Program-made: the position numbers and the translations under genes
DNA from: Cellulophaga sp. BC115SP
GTDB lineage: Bacteria; Bacteroidota; Bacteroidia; Cytophagales; Spirosomataceae
Length of the DNA stretch: 64,000 nt
NCBI RefSeq assembly: GCF_009905545.1
Contig: NZ_JAAALB010000010.1
Coordinates: 62,001-126,000 of the forward strand
Reading direction: 5' to 3'
In this document: positions 45,581 to 53,280 of the stretch, piece by piece
Position numbering within the stretch: position 1 is the stretch's first letter
Layout: each line of letters starts with the position of its first letter
Notes under the pieces: model-generated
Database searches by the model: none
Seen by the model: only the letters and a program-made list of their open reading frames with translations
What the model was told of the DNA's origin: nothing

Positions 45581-46426
45581 CTAGCGATATATGACACAGT
45601 TGTTTTGCAAAGCCCAGTTGGAGGTATCCCGAAATAGCTGAGTTTGTTTGAAATGCTCAAGGCTGTAGCTAATGCGACATTGAGCAGCAATATTTTTTTC
45701 ACTTATATCTTTACCATTTCCTGAACAGAAAAATGCTAAAACTTTCATAAAATCATGCCCGTTGCATACTTGAAGTAAATTATGAGAGTCGTGATACAAG
45801 GCTTTTACACCACTTATAATACTTTCAATATTTCTATTCTTTGCATTGGGAGAAAATGAAAGTATTTTTTCTACTATTTGCGTTTCCCCATAAACTATCA
45901 AAGATTCTTTATCAACAAAGTTGCTAATATTTAAAGGAGAAAATCTAAACTCGCATTCATTTCTTTCATTATACCACCTCAAATATCCGATAAATTGGAT
46001 TGCATTCAGGAGTTTTGTTACAAACCCATTCATTTCACTATACCTAATATCTCCATTATATTCACTAATTACTGAGTATATGGCATCCTTATTTGCCACA
46101 ATCATCATTTCTTCATCGTGATAATCCGAAAGAAACAAATTACTGTAAGTACTTTTTATCCCTTCCAAATGTAAAAAATCAGCATCTCTGATACCCATCA
46201 GCTTTGATTTATTACTTAGTAGTTTTATACCTTGCTCTAAAGAGTTTTTTCCGCCAGGAATGTATTCTACCTTTGTAATATCAGGATAAAAGAATTTTCG
46301 ATAAAATCTCACATCACTTTCCCCTTCCAGTAAAATAAATACTTTCTCTTTATTTAAAGGGTGAGACATATCGAGGCGTAGTTCTGTTATTTTTTGGGCA
46401 GGTGTAATGTCTTCTTTTTTCATCAC
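45581..46426 (-). CDS. DUF4435 TOPRIM-like protein, AriB-like (PARIS)
   Basis: The 281-residue protein opens with FILLEGESDVRFYRKFF (Glu34 and Ser37-Asp38 region) and continues LMGIRDADFLHLEG (Asp81 and Asp83) and LSDYHDEEMM. This E ... D-x-D arrangement is that of TOPRIM nucleases and of DUF4435, the AriB family of PARIS anti-phage systems, in which AriB is the toxic nuclease released by the AriA ATPase. The start is 5 bp after the ATPase stop. The C-terminal half is helical and unrecognised. Assignment to PARIS rests on domain pairing; other AAA-DUF4435 systems are possible. Confidence 0.8.
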   Translation of the reverse strand: MMKKEDITPAQKITELRLDMSHPLNKEKVFILLEGESDVRFYRKFFYPDITKVEYIPGGKNSLEQGIKLLSNKSKLMGIRDADFLHLEGIKSTYSNLFLSDYHDEEMMIVANKDAIYSVISEYNGDIRYSEMNGFVTKLLNAIQFIGYLRWYNERNECEFRFSPLNISNFVDKESLIVYGETQIVEKILSFSPNAKNRNIESIISGVKALYHDSHNLLQVCNGHDFMKVLAFFCSGNGKDISEKNIAAQCRISYSLEHFKQTQLFRDTSNWALQNNCVIYR

Positions 46427-46431
46427 AATGA

Positions 46432-47592
46432 TTAAGTTTCTAAATTAAATACTAAGTCCCATCTATCATTGATAATTTGCGGCGAATGTGTCGCTATAAT
46501 GACTTGCATTTTCTGAAGCTTCATTATTTGCAAAATGTCGTTCAAAAAACCTTTTTGCCAAGTCACATGTAACGAAAGCTCCGGTTCGTCTATTAGTACT
46601 AATGTATTTAGGGTAGTCTTAAAGATTAGCTCGTATAACATCACAACCTCATGTTGTTCGCCAGATGAAAGTTCTGTTAACTTTAATTCTTTACCTTTAT
46701 TGGTAATAAAAACAAATCCCTTTTTTCGGTCTATCTTAATCGTTTTATAAATAAATCGACTACTGTTTAAGATACTGGTAAAAAGCTCTAACCTTGCCAA
46801 TAATCCCTCAAAAACTTTAATCTTATCTTCTGAGTCTTTCAAATAAACTAACAGCACATTAGCATTCCTTTCATCATAGATTGGTATTTCTTGAATACTT
46901 TCCATAAGCCCAAAAGATTGAAGTTTTTCATGTTTCATTCTAAGTATTCTGAAACGATTATTAAACTCTTCAATTGATATTTTTTCGTTTTCAGTAAGTA
47001 ATCTTTTGGGAAAAGTACTATCTATTTGCTGATTGATAATATAAGACTGCTGTGTATATCTATCTAGTAACCCTTTTAATTCAATAGCACATCTATGAAT
47101 CGTATCGATTGTCAATTCTTCTTCATCTAACTCTAATAAATTGCCACTTACAAAGAGTGAACTTCTATTAATTAATCGTTGCTCTTTAATTAGGTGAACT
47201 TTGGGTGAATTTAAAACTTCATTCAGTTTCTGATAAAAAAATGATAATTGATTGTCTTGTTCCTCAGCACTAAAAAGTTTATTAATATTTTGTTCCAGTT
47301 TATAATTAGCTAAAACAATATCAAGTTTTTCTAATTGTAGTAATACATAATCTTGATCTTTCACTAGGGAAAGTTTGGTCTTATCTTCGGTTTCTATCAA
47401 AATACTCTCAAAAACTAGAGTTTGAAAAAACGCAAGGTTATTATTAAACAAACTATCAATGATATTCAAAATCATAGTCTTTCCAAAACCATTTGGTCCT
47501 GTAATAATAGACAAGCTCTCTTCATTATGAAGAGGAATAGAATAATCAAATATGTCGAAAAGACCTTTTATTTCGATTTTTGATAGTTTCAT
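46432..47592 (-). CDS. ABC-type AAA ATPase, AriA-like (PARIS)
   Basis: The 386-residue SMC/RecF-like ATPase has Walker A GPNGFGKT (32-39), a coiled-coil-rich middle (about 95-300), ABC signature ELSSGEQHE (307-315), Walker B LVLIDEPELSLH (331-342) and an H-loop IIATHSPQII (365-374). AriA forms a sensor scaffold that holds AriB until a phage protein triggers it. It is AT-rich (line 47041: 18 G/C in 60, against 29 in line 22141 of valS), which suggests acquisition. Its promoter element (47616-47623) lies immediately after the lysC terminator. Confidence 0.82.
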   Translation of the reverse strand: MKLSKIEIKGLFDIFDYSIPLHNEESLSIITGPNGFGKTMILNIIDSLFNNNLAFFQTLVFESILIETEDKTKLSLVKDQDYVLLQLEKLDIVLANYKLEQNINKLFSAEEQDNQLSFFYQKLNEVLNSPKVHLIKEQRLINRSSLFVSGNLLELDEEELTIDTIHRCAIELKGLLDRYTQQSYIINQQIDSTFPKRLLTENEKISIEEFNNRFRILRMKHEKLQSFGLMESIQEIPIYDERNANVLLVYLKDSEDKIKVFEGLLARLELFTSILNSSRFIYKTIKIDRKKGFVFITNKGKELKLTELSSGEQHEVVMLYELIFKTTLNTLVLIDEPELSLHVTWQKGFLNDILQIMKLQKMQVIIATHSPQIINDRWDLVFNLET

Positions 47593-47615
47593 TTGCTTTT
47601 ATTTTTTTGTGAGAA

Positions 47616-47623
47616 CAAAGATA
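47616..47623 (-). promoter_or_regulatory. Bacteroidota -7 element (TATCTTTG) for the ATPase-DUF4435-serS operon
   Basis: The minus strand reads TATCTTTG directly after the T-run of the lysC terminator and 23 bases before the ATPase start codon. The spacing fits a functional promoter. Confidence 0.55.
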
Positions 47624-47665
47624 AAAAAAATAGCCGTGGCGTAAGCTTCTGACGACACGGCTATT
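47624..47665 (-). terminator. Intrinsic terminator of lysC
   Basis: The 10-bp perfect stem AATAGCCGTG (47629-47638) with CACGGCTATT (47656-47665) is followed on the minus strand by eight T. The T-run merges into the promoter element of the next gene. Confidence 0.85.
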
Positions 47666-47687
47666 AGTATTTATTGCTTTTTATCAC

Positions 47688-49046
47688 TTAGGGCGCTGAG
47701 AAAATACTTTTCATAGCATCTTCATATAAAAAACAACGCTCGTTAAGTGCATTTAGCGCTTCTGCCTTGTGCTTGCCGTGAATCAACAAGGAGATATTGT
47801 GCTCGGACGCACCGTAGGATATCATACGAATAGGGATGTTTTTCATGGCATCCAATACTTTCAAGGCAATACCTTCTTTGTCTGCCGAGAAGTTACCTAC
47901 GATACAAACGATAGTTTGATCTTTATCGCATTCTTCTAGGTCAGCAAATTGTCTCAATTCTGCCATGATTTCTTCTAAGTGCTCATCGCTGTCGATTGTT
48001 ACCGATACCGATACTTCAGAAGTAGTAATCATATCCACTGGAGTTTTGTATTTCTCGAATACTTCAAATACTCTACGCAAAAAGCCGTAAGCATTTAACA
48101 TACGAGTAGAGTGGATATAAATAGCCGTAAGGTTATCTTTCGCTGCGATAGCTTTGATTTCACGATCAGATGTTTTATCTGCAATCAAAGTACCATAAGC
48201 TGAAGGCTCCATCGTATTTTTCAAACGAACAGGAACACCTTTCAATTTAGCAGGAGTAATCGTGCTTGGGTGCAAAATTTTAGCCCCAAAATAAGCTAAT
48301 TCAGCAGCTTCTTCGAATGTCAACTCACGAATTGGGAATGTTTTTTTCACAATTCGTGGGTCGTTGTTGTGCATACCGTCGATGTCTGTCCAGATTTGAA
48401 CTTCTTCAGCTACAATAGCACCACCAATCAATGAAGCGGTATAGTCAGAACCACCACGTTTAAGGTTATCTACTTCGCCACGTGGGTTACGGCAGATAAA
48501 TCCTTGTGTGATGAAGACTTGTTTATCCTCTAATTGCGAAAGGATAGAGCTCAATTTTTCTTCTGTAAACTTCAATACAGGCTCATTATCTGCATCGATT
48601 AGCATAAAGTCTAATGCTGGCAACAATACCGCATTGATACCTTCTTCACGCAAGTATGCTTCGAACATTTGAGTTGAAAGCAATTCACCTTCAGCAACGA
48701 TTTCTTTTTCTTGCTTAACGCTAAAAGGTTTGATGCTTACCAACGAGCGAATGAATGAAAATTCTTTATCAATGATTGCTTTACCTTCTGCATATCCAGC
48801 AGGAGTTTTGTAAAGTTCTTTGATAAATGTTTCATAATGTGCGTACAACTCTTCGATTTTTTGAGTTGCTTCTGCATCATTATTCGCCTTTAATGATTCC
48901 CCAATCGAAATCAAGGCGTTTGTGGTTCCCGAAAGAGCTGACAATACCACGATCTTACGTGTGCTATCTTCGGTAATCAAATTTCTAATCGAGTGCATTC
49001 GCTCGGGCTTCCCTACGGAAGTTCCCCCAAATTTCCAAACTTGCAT
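47688..49046 (-). CDS. lysC: Aspartate kinase (monofunctional)
   Basis: This enzyme phosphorylates aspartate, the first step to lysine, threonine and methionine. The 452-residue protein has KFGGTSVG at residues 5-12, LKRGGSDYTASLIGGAI (substrate and ATP loop), TDIDGMHNNDPRIV, and two C-terminal ACT domains (about 300-375 and 380-450). There is no homoserine dehydrogenase fusion. ACT-domain feedback by lysine or threonine is expected from the family. It ends with a strong terminator. Confidence 0.95.
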   Translation of the reverse strand: MQVWKFGGTSVGKPERMHSIRNLITEDSTRKIVVLSALSGTTNALISIGESLKANNDAEATQKIEELYAHYETFIKELYKTPAGYAEGKAIIDKEFSFIRSLVSIKPFSVKQEKEIVAEGELLSTQMFEAYLREEGINAVLLPALDFMLIDADNEPVLKFTEEKLSSILSQLEDKQVFITQGFICRNPRGEVDNLKRGGSDYTASLIGGAIVAEEVQIWTDIDGMHNNDPRIVKKTFPIRELTFEEAAELAYFGAKILHPSTITPAKLKGVPVRLKNTMEPSAYGTLIADKTSDREIKAIAAKDNLTAIYIHSTRMLNAYGFLRRVFEVFEKYKTPVDMITTSEVSVSVTIDSDEHLEEIMAELRQFADLEECDKDQTIVCIVGNFSADKEGIALKVLDAMKNIPIRMISYGASEHNISLLIHGKHKAEALNALNERCFLYEDAMKSIFSAP

Positions 49047-49135
49047 TGTTATTGTGAATTATTGATTTTCTGGTTATTATATGCTTGAGATTGTCGTGGT
49101 AATGGGTAAAACCTTTTCCCATTTATTTTGTACGC

Positions 49136-49612
49136 TTAAAACTTCAACATTTTAACTGCTGTAATGGCAGCTTCGTCACCTTTATTGCCATGGATACCAC
49201 CCGCACGATCAAGAGCTTGTTGCTCGGTATTTGGCGTTAACACACCAAATACAACAGGTTTGTCGTATTTCAAACTTACATTGGTAAGTCCTTGTGCAAC
49301 CGCATGGTTGATGTAATCATTGTGTTTGGTTTCGCCTTGAATTACACAACCAATACAAATAACCGCATCGATATCCTCACGTTGAGCCATTTTTTGCGCA
49401 CCAAAGCTTAATTCATAACTTCCTGGTACAGTAACGCGTAAGATATTATCTTCTTGCGCACCATAAGTCAAAAGCGTTTTATGAGCACCATCTGCCAATG
49501 CGTTGGTAACTTCCTCGTTCCATTCTGCTACAACGATAGCAAATCTTTTTTCTGTAATATCTGGTAAATTATCTGTTGAAAAAATGCTGAGATTTTTGTG
49601 GGCCGATGACAT
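49136..49612 (-). CDS. ribH: 6,7-dimethyl-8-ribityllumazine synthase
   Basis: RibH makes the riboflavin precursor lumazine. The 158-residue protein has FAIVVAEWNEEVTNALADGA, VPGSYELSFGAQKMA and AVICIGCVIQGETKHNDYIN (with the catalytic His), ending KGDEAAITAVKML. It forms icosahedral shells in many bacteria. It is 91 bp downstream of the TPR gene, separated by a terminator. Confidence 0.96.
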   Translation of the reverse strand: MSSAHKNLSIFSTDNLPDITEKRFAIVVAEWNEEVTNALADGAHKTLLTYGAQEDNILRVTVPGSYELSFGAQKMAQREDIDAVICIGCVIQGETKHNDYINHAVAQGLTNVSLKYDKPVVFGVLTPNTEQQALDRAGGIHGNKGDEAAITAVKMLKF

Positions 49613-49642
49613 TCTATGATTGTTTTGTAAAAGTTATAACAA

Positions 49643-49684
49643 AAAAGGGACAAGAACTTAAGCTCTTATCCCTTCTGATGTAAT
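49643..49684 (-). terminator. Intrinsic terminator between the TPR gene and ribH
   Basis: On the minus strand AAGGGATAAGA pairs with TCTTGTCCCTT (11 bp, one T-G wobble) and is followed by TTTT. Confidence 0.8.
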
Positions 49685-49703
49685 CAATATTTTGATTTAT
49701 TCC

Positions 49704-50393
49704 TTATTCAGAGACAGAGCCTTCTAACACCGCCTTGTATTTCTTGGCGTTGATATATTCAGCTGACTCTGCGTACTTCTCTACGATTTCGTTGTAAACA
49801 TCCAAAGCTTCTTTGTTTTGCTTGTTTGCCTCGTAAGCAGCAGCCAACTTCATCAAATATGATGGAGTAAAGAATTTGTTTGATTTGTATTCAGAAGCTT
49901 TTTTGTAATAGTCGATAGCATCGCCGAAAGATTTTTTCTCAGCGTAAGCATCTCCAATTAAAGAGTATGCACGAGCTTGAACCAATAAATCTGAGCTACT
50001 GAATGACTTTAAGTGGTCGATAGCAGCATCATATTTACCTTCTTTCAACTCTGCAACACCTGCATAAAAATTAGCCAAGTTACCAGCATGTCCGCCGAAC
50101 TCATTCGCTAATTTAGAAAACTCTTGTGCCGCTACTTTGTTTGAATCAGCTTCAAATTTGTAAACAGCATTGAACATTTTCGCTTGTGCTGCTTCATCTT
50201 GAGTAGCAACATAATATTTATAACCGAAATAGCCAATCACTGCTACGATAATCGCACCAGCTACACCAGAAACTAAACCTTTATTTTTTTCTACGGCTTG
50301 TTGTACTTTTTCGATGTCGTGTCCTAATTCTTGCTTCAATCCTTCTGGACTCTCCAAAAATTCAAGGTTTTTGTGTTCTTCTTTTTTTGCCAT
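49704..50393 (-). CDS. Single-span tetratricopeptide-repeat protein
   Basis: The 229-residue protein has a charged N-terminus, one membrane span (LVSGVAGAIIVAVIGYFGYK, about residues 40-59) and TPR helices after it (YDAAIDHLKSFSSSDLL, SFGDAIDYYKKASEYKS, NKEALDVYNEIVEKYAES). The layout resembles YfgM-like envelope chaperone partners, with TPRs facing the periplasm. It is separated from ribH by a terminator. Confidence 0.85.
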   Translation of the reverse strand: MAKKEEHKNLEFLESPEGLKQELGHDIEKVQQAVEKNKGLVSGVAGAIIVAVIGYFGYKYYVATQDEAAQAKMFNAVYKFEADSNKVAAQEFSKLANEFGGHAGNLANFYAGVAELKEGKYDAAIDHLKSFSSSDLLVQARAYSLIGDAYAEKKSFGDAIDYYKKASEYKSNKFFTPSYLMKLAAAYEANKQNKEALDVYNEIVEKYAESAEYINAKKYKAVLEGSVSE

Positions 50394-50714
50394 TGGGGTT
50401 TTGTAATTATTCGTTTAGGGTTGTTTACCAAATTGGATGAAATGTATTAATAAACAACTTTCTATGTAATTTTGTATTTAGTTGGTAAATGAACCTTTTC
50501 CTCTTCAAAGTACTTCTTTTTATCTACCAATTTGACCTTTGTAGGCTAGTAAAAATTTGGACTGCAAAATTATGAATTCTATTGGAATTTTAAAGGTTTT
50601 TCTGTAATCTTTTGGAGCATAGACCAAAAACTGCTTTTTTTTCGCCTTTTTAAACCCTTTTTTTTATAGAAAACACCTAAAACTCCTTCTCTATGAATGC
50701 CTTATAAAACAGCT
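50394..50714. other. 321-bp intergenic region
   Basis: AT-rich sequence between two same-strand genes. TTGGTAAATGAAC and TTGACCTTTG occur, but no exact TAnnTTTG in the right orientation and no hairpin could be recognised. Confidence 0.35.
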
Positions 50715-52010
50715 TTAGCGATTTCTTAACCAAGATTCTGGATTCTGTTTTGCATTGTTTTTCCAAACCTGAAATTTGATTTCTGAGGTACCATCGCCAT
50801 CAGTTGCTACTTGTCCTATTTTTTGACTTGACGATACACTTTGTCCTTCGCGTACTGTAACATTAGACAATTTGCCATAAACCGTAAAGTAGTCTCCATG
50901 CTGAATAGCTACAATGGTATTAACGCCTTGAATATTTACTACTGAACGTACGATTCCGTCATAAACAGCGTAAACAGAATTACCCGAATTGGTCTGAATA
51001 TCTACGCCATCATTATTAAGCTTGACTCCTCTTAAAACAGGGTGATTATGTACTCCAAAGCGGTCAGAAATAAAGCCACTTTGTACTGGCCACGGCATTC
51101 TTCCTTTGAGTTGAGAAAATGACGTTGCTACTTTGCGTTCTTCTGGACTTAGCTCGATGGTTTTAGAACTAACTTTACTTTCCGAACTTGCATTATTGGT
51201 ATCTTTTTCTCTATTCTTGATTCGTTGCTGAGAACGCTTTATTTCTCTCTCTACCATCTGAGCTATCATATTTTCTAACTTTTCGACGGCTCTCTTATTG
51301 GCATCAAGTTGTTCTTTTAACTGTTGTTCTTTTTGGTTCAGCTCTGCCACTACGCCAGTTTGCTTGACCTTCAAATCTTCAAGATTTTGAGTTTCTTGAA
51401 TTTTTTCTTTCAAAACATTAGCCTGTTCTTGCTTTTTCTGAAGAATCTTTAGCTGTTCTAATCTTAGCTGTTCTCTTACACTTTCAATCAAAGTAGCTTG
51501 TCTTATTCTTGATTCAGAGTATTGACGAAGGTATTTATATCGCTTGACAAGCTTATTGAATGAGGGAGCCGAAAACAAAAAGCTCAACTGATTATACTTG
51601 TTACTCACTTTGGCAGCATTAAAAACCATTTTGGCATACTCTTGCTTGAGTTTTTCCAAATTTCCTGAAAGCTGACCACTTTCACGGGTTAACTCACTTA
51701 CTTCGATATCCAAAAGCTCTTGGTTTTCAGTCAGTAAGTTGATCTGTTTACTTTGTTTATTGATACGCTCACCCAATGCATTGAGTTTGCCAACACTCAC
51801 TTCCTTTTTTTGCTCGGTTTTGGCAATAATTGCATTAAGCTCGTTGATCTTACGAATGTTAGCCTGCTTTTCTGCTTCTAGTTTAGCTCGATTTATTTTC
51901 TTACGCTTGGTTTGTTGCGCATAGGTAGGAGTGAGGTATAACCCCAAGAAAACAACAAACAGTCCTGTGAATACTCTCAGGGCTGCCTTCATTCGGTAGA
52001 TATGTTGCAC
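50715..52010 (-). CDS. EnvC-like murein hydrolase activator (degenerate LytM/M23 domain)
   Basis: The 431-residue secreted protein has a signal peptide (to about residue 31, TPTYAQ), a very long coiled coil (about 35-270) and a C-terminal LytM fold. The active-site motifs are altered: the H-x(3)-D motif reads LNNDGVDI, with Asn-Asp in place of the zinc His; HGDYFTVYGKL has Lys where the second motif has His; and EIKFQVW replaces H-x-H. EnvC-type proteins are inactive M23 domains that switch on amidases at the septum. Start could be ATG1 or ATG7. Confidence 0.88.
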   Translation of the reverse strand: MQHIYRMKAALRVFTGLFVVFLGLYLTPTYAQQTKRKKINRAKLEAEKQANIRKINELNAIIAKTEQKKEVSVGKLNALGERINKQSKQINLLTENQELLDIEVSELTRESGQLSGNLEKLKQEYAKMVFNAAKVSNKYNQLSFLFSAPSFNKLVKRYKYLRQYSESRIRQATLIESVREQLRLEQLKILQKKQEQANVLKEKIQETQNLEDLKVKQTGVVAELNQKEQQLKEQLDANKRAVEKLENMIAQMVEREIKRSQQRIKNREKDTNNASSESKVSSKTIELSPEERKVATSFSQLKGRMPWPVQSGFISDRFGVHNHPVLRGVKLNNDGVDIQTNSGNSVYAVYDGIVRSVVNIQGVNTIVAIQHGDYFTVYGKLSNVTVREGQSVSSSQKIGQVATDGDGTSEIKFQVWKNNAKQNPESWLRNR

Positions 52011-52308
52011 TTGTGCTATAATGGCTTTAGGTATTTATGAAATTTTGAAAACCAAACTCACCACGTCCATTTCACACTATTAGGAACTATATCAGTTAAT
52101 TGTATATCCGTTATTTGAATAAAATCTGTTACAGATATGCCTTTAAATGAATTTTTCTTTTGCTAAAATAAGTAATAATGAGTTTATCAGTAATAAACTA
52201 ACCTCAACTCTATAGCTTCATTTACTTACTTGAGGGTTTGATTCAATAGTGTTAGTGATATGGGTAAATGAGGATTACCAGTAATATGTTGAAATCTTTT
52301 AAAAATGC
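52011..52308. other. Intergenic sequence upstream of the EnvC-like gene
   Basis: About 300 bp of AT-rich sequence on the 5' side of the EnvC-like gene. A short inverted pair GTTTAT/ATAAAC surrounds 52170-52186. No promoter consensus or gene can be supported. Confidence 0.35.
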
Positions 52309-52348
52309 AAGATAAGCTTTAAAGACAATATTGCTTAAAGCTTATCTT
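52309..52348 (-). terminator. Hairpin terminator after the DUF4292 gene
   Basis: A 14-bp perfect stem AAGATAAGCTTTAA (52309-52322) pairs with 52335-52348 around a 12-base loop. On the minus strand a weaker T-run (GCATTTTT) follows. It sits 9 bases beyond the DUF4292 stop codon. Confidence 0.75.
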
Positions 52349-52356
52349 ATTAAGTT

Positions 52357-53226
52357 TTAGTTTTTCTTCAAAAGCTTTTCTGGTACTTTAAAAGGAAACT
52401 GTAATGGCTCGTCTAACAACTCAACTTTGGTATGCTTGATATTGATTACTGTCTGATAAATTTTCTGGTCTTTCTCTGATTTATACTCAACTGTAATCAA
52501 GTTTGAAAGCGGGAAAAGCGTATTATTCAGTGCCGTAAAATCAGCAAAATCCATTTCGAGTTTGGTATTGGTTACATCTTGTGTTACTAAAAGCTTTTTT
52601 AGCTTTTTATCCTGACCGATGTAATTATCAATCTGTACTTTGCCTTCGTGTTGTTTGAGCAAAAAGTATTCATTTTCACGAATAACTCTTGATTTATTTT
52701 TCTTGAAAGGGCGATTTCCTACAATCAAAGCTTGAAGAATATCAAAGGTCAAATTGAATTTGAATTTTTCTGAAAAATGGTCATATCTGTACACATTGTA
52801 CGAGCCTTCATACTTGTTATGAATTTTTACAGAATCTTTCGTAAAAACGGCTGTTGCAATTGACACAGGAAGTCCTGGAACAGACAAGTTCAACCAAATC
52901 ACGCTATCCTTTTTAGCGCGAATGTCCATATTGACTGTCTGGTTTACATCTGCACTTTTGATTCCTACTTTGGCTTTTCCTTTAAGGTATTTAAAATCTA
53001 CTTCATCGACGCTTACTTTTTCTATTTCAGCATCTTCTGTTTTAGGAGCATTGTCCACACTTACTTTCGAGGAGTCTGTGGTGGGAGCCACTACAACATT
53101 CGAAGTTCCATTTTTTAACGAGTCTGTGGTTGTTGAAACAAGTTCAGGAGATTTATTAATTGCTGGTTTTTTACAAGAAGCAATACCCAACATCAATGCG
53201 ATACCTCCAATGATTAGTTTATTCAT
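52357..53226 (-). CDS. DUF4292 lipoprotein
   Basis: The 289-residue protein has a lipoprotein signal (MNKLIIGGIALMLGIASC, Cys18), a Ser/Thr/Val linker to about residue 70 and a LolA/LolB-like beta-rich domain (KAKVGIKSADVNQTVNMDIR, then RAKKDSVIWLNLSVPGLPVS). DUF4292 is a Bacteroidota lipoprotein family found between a TPR protein and an EnvC-like gene, as here. A role in lipoprotein or envelope trafficking is inferred from fold and context. Confidence 0.88.
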   Translation of the reverse strand: MNKLIIGGIALMLGIASCKKPAINKSPELVSTTTDSLKNGTSNVVVAPTTDSSKVSVDNAPKTEDAEIEKVSVDEVDFKYLKGKAKVGIKSADVNQTVNMDIRAKKDSVIWLNLSVPGLPVSIATAVFTKDSVKIHNKYEGSYNVYRYDHFSEKFKFNLTFDILQALIVGNRPFKKNKSRVIRENEYFLLKQHEGKVQIDNYIGQDKKLKKLLVTQDVTNTKLEMDFADFTALNNTLFPLSNLITVEYKSEKDQKIYQTVINIKHTKVELLDEPLQFPFKVPEKLLKKN

Positions 53227-53280
53227 TTGTCTGTTATCAATAAAGCAAACCTGTGGTTTTTAATTTATGCTTGCTGTGAA

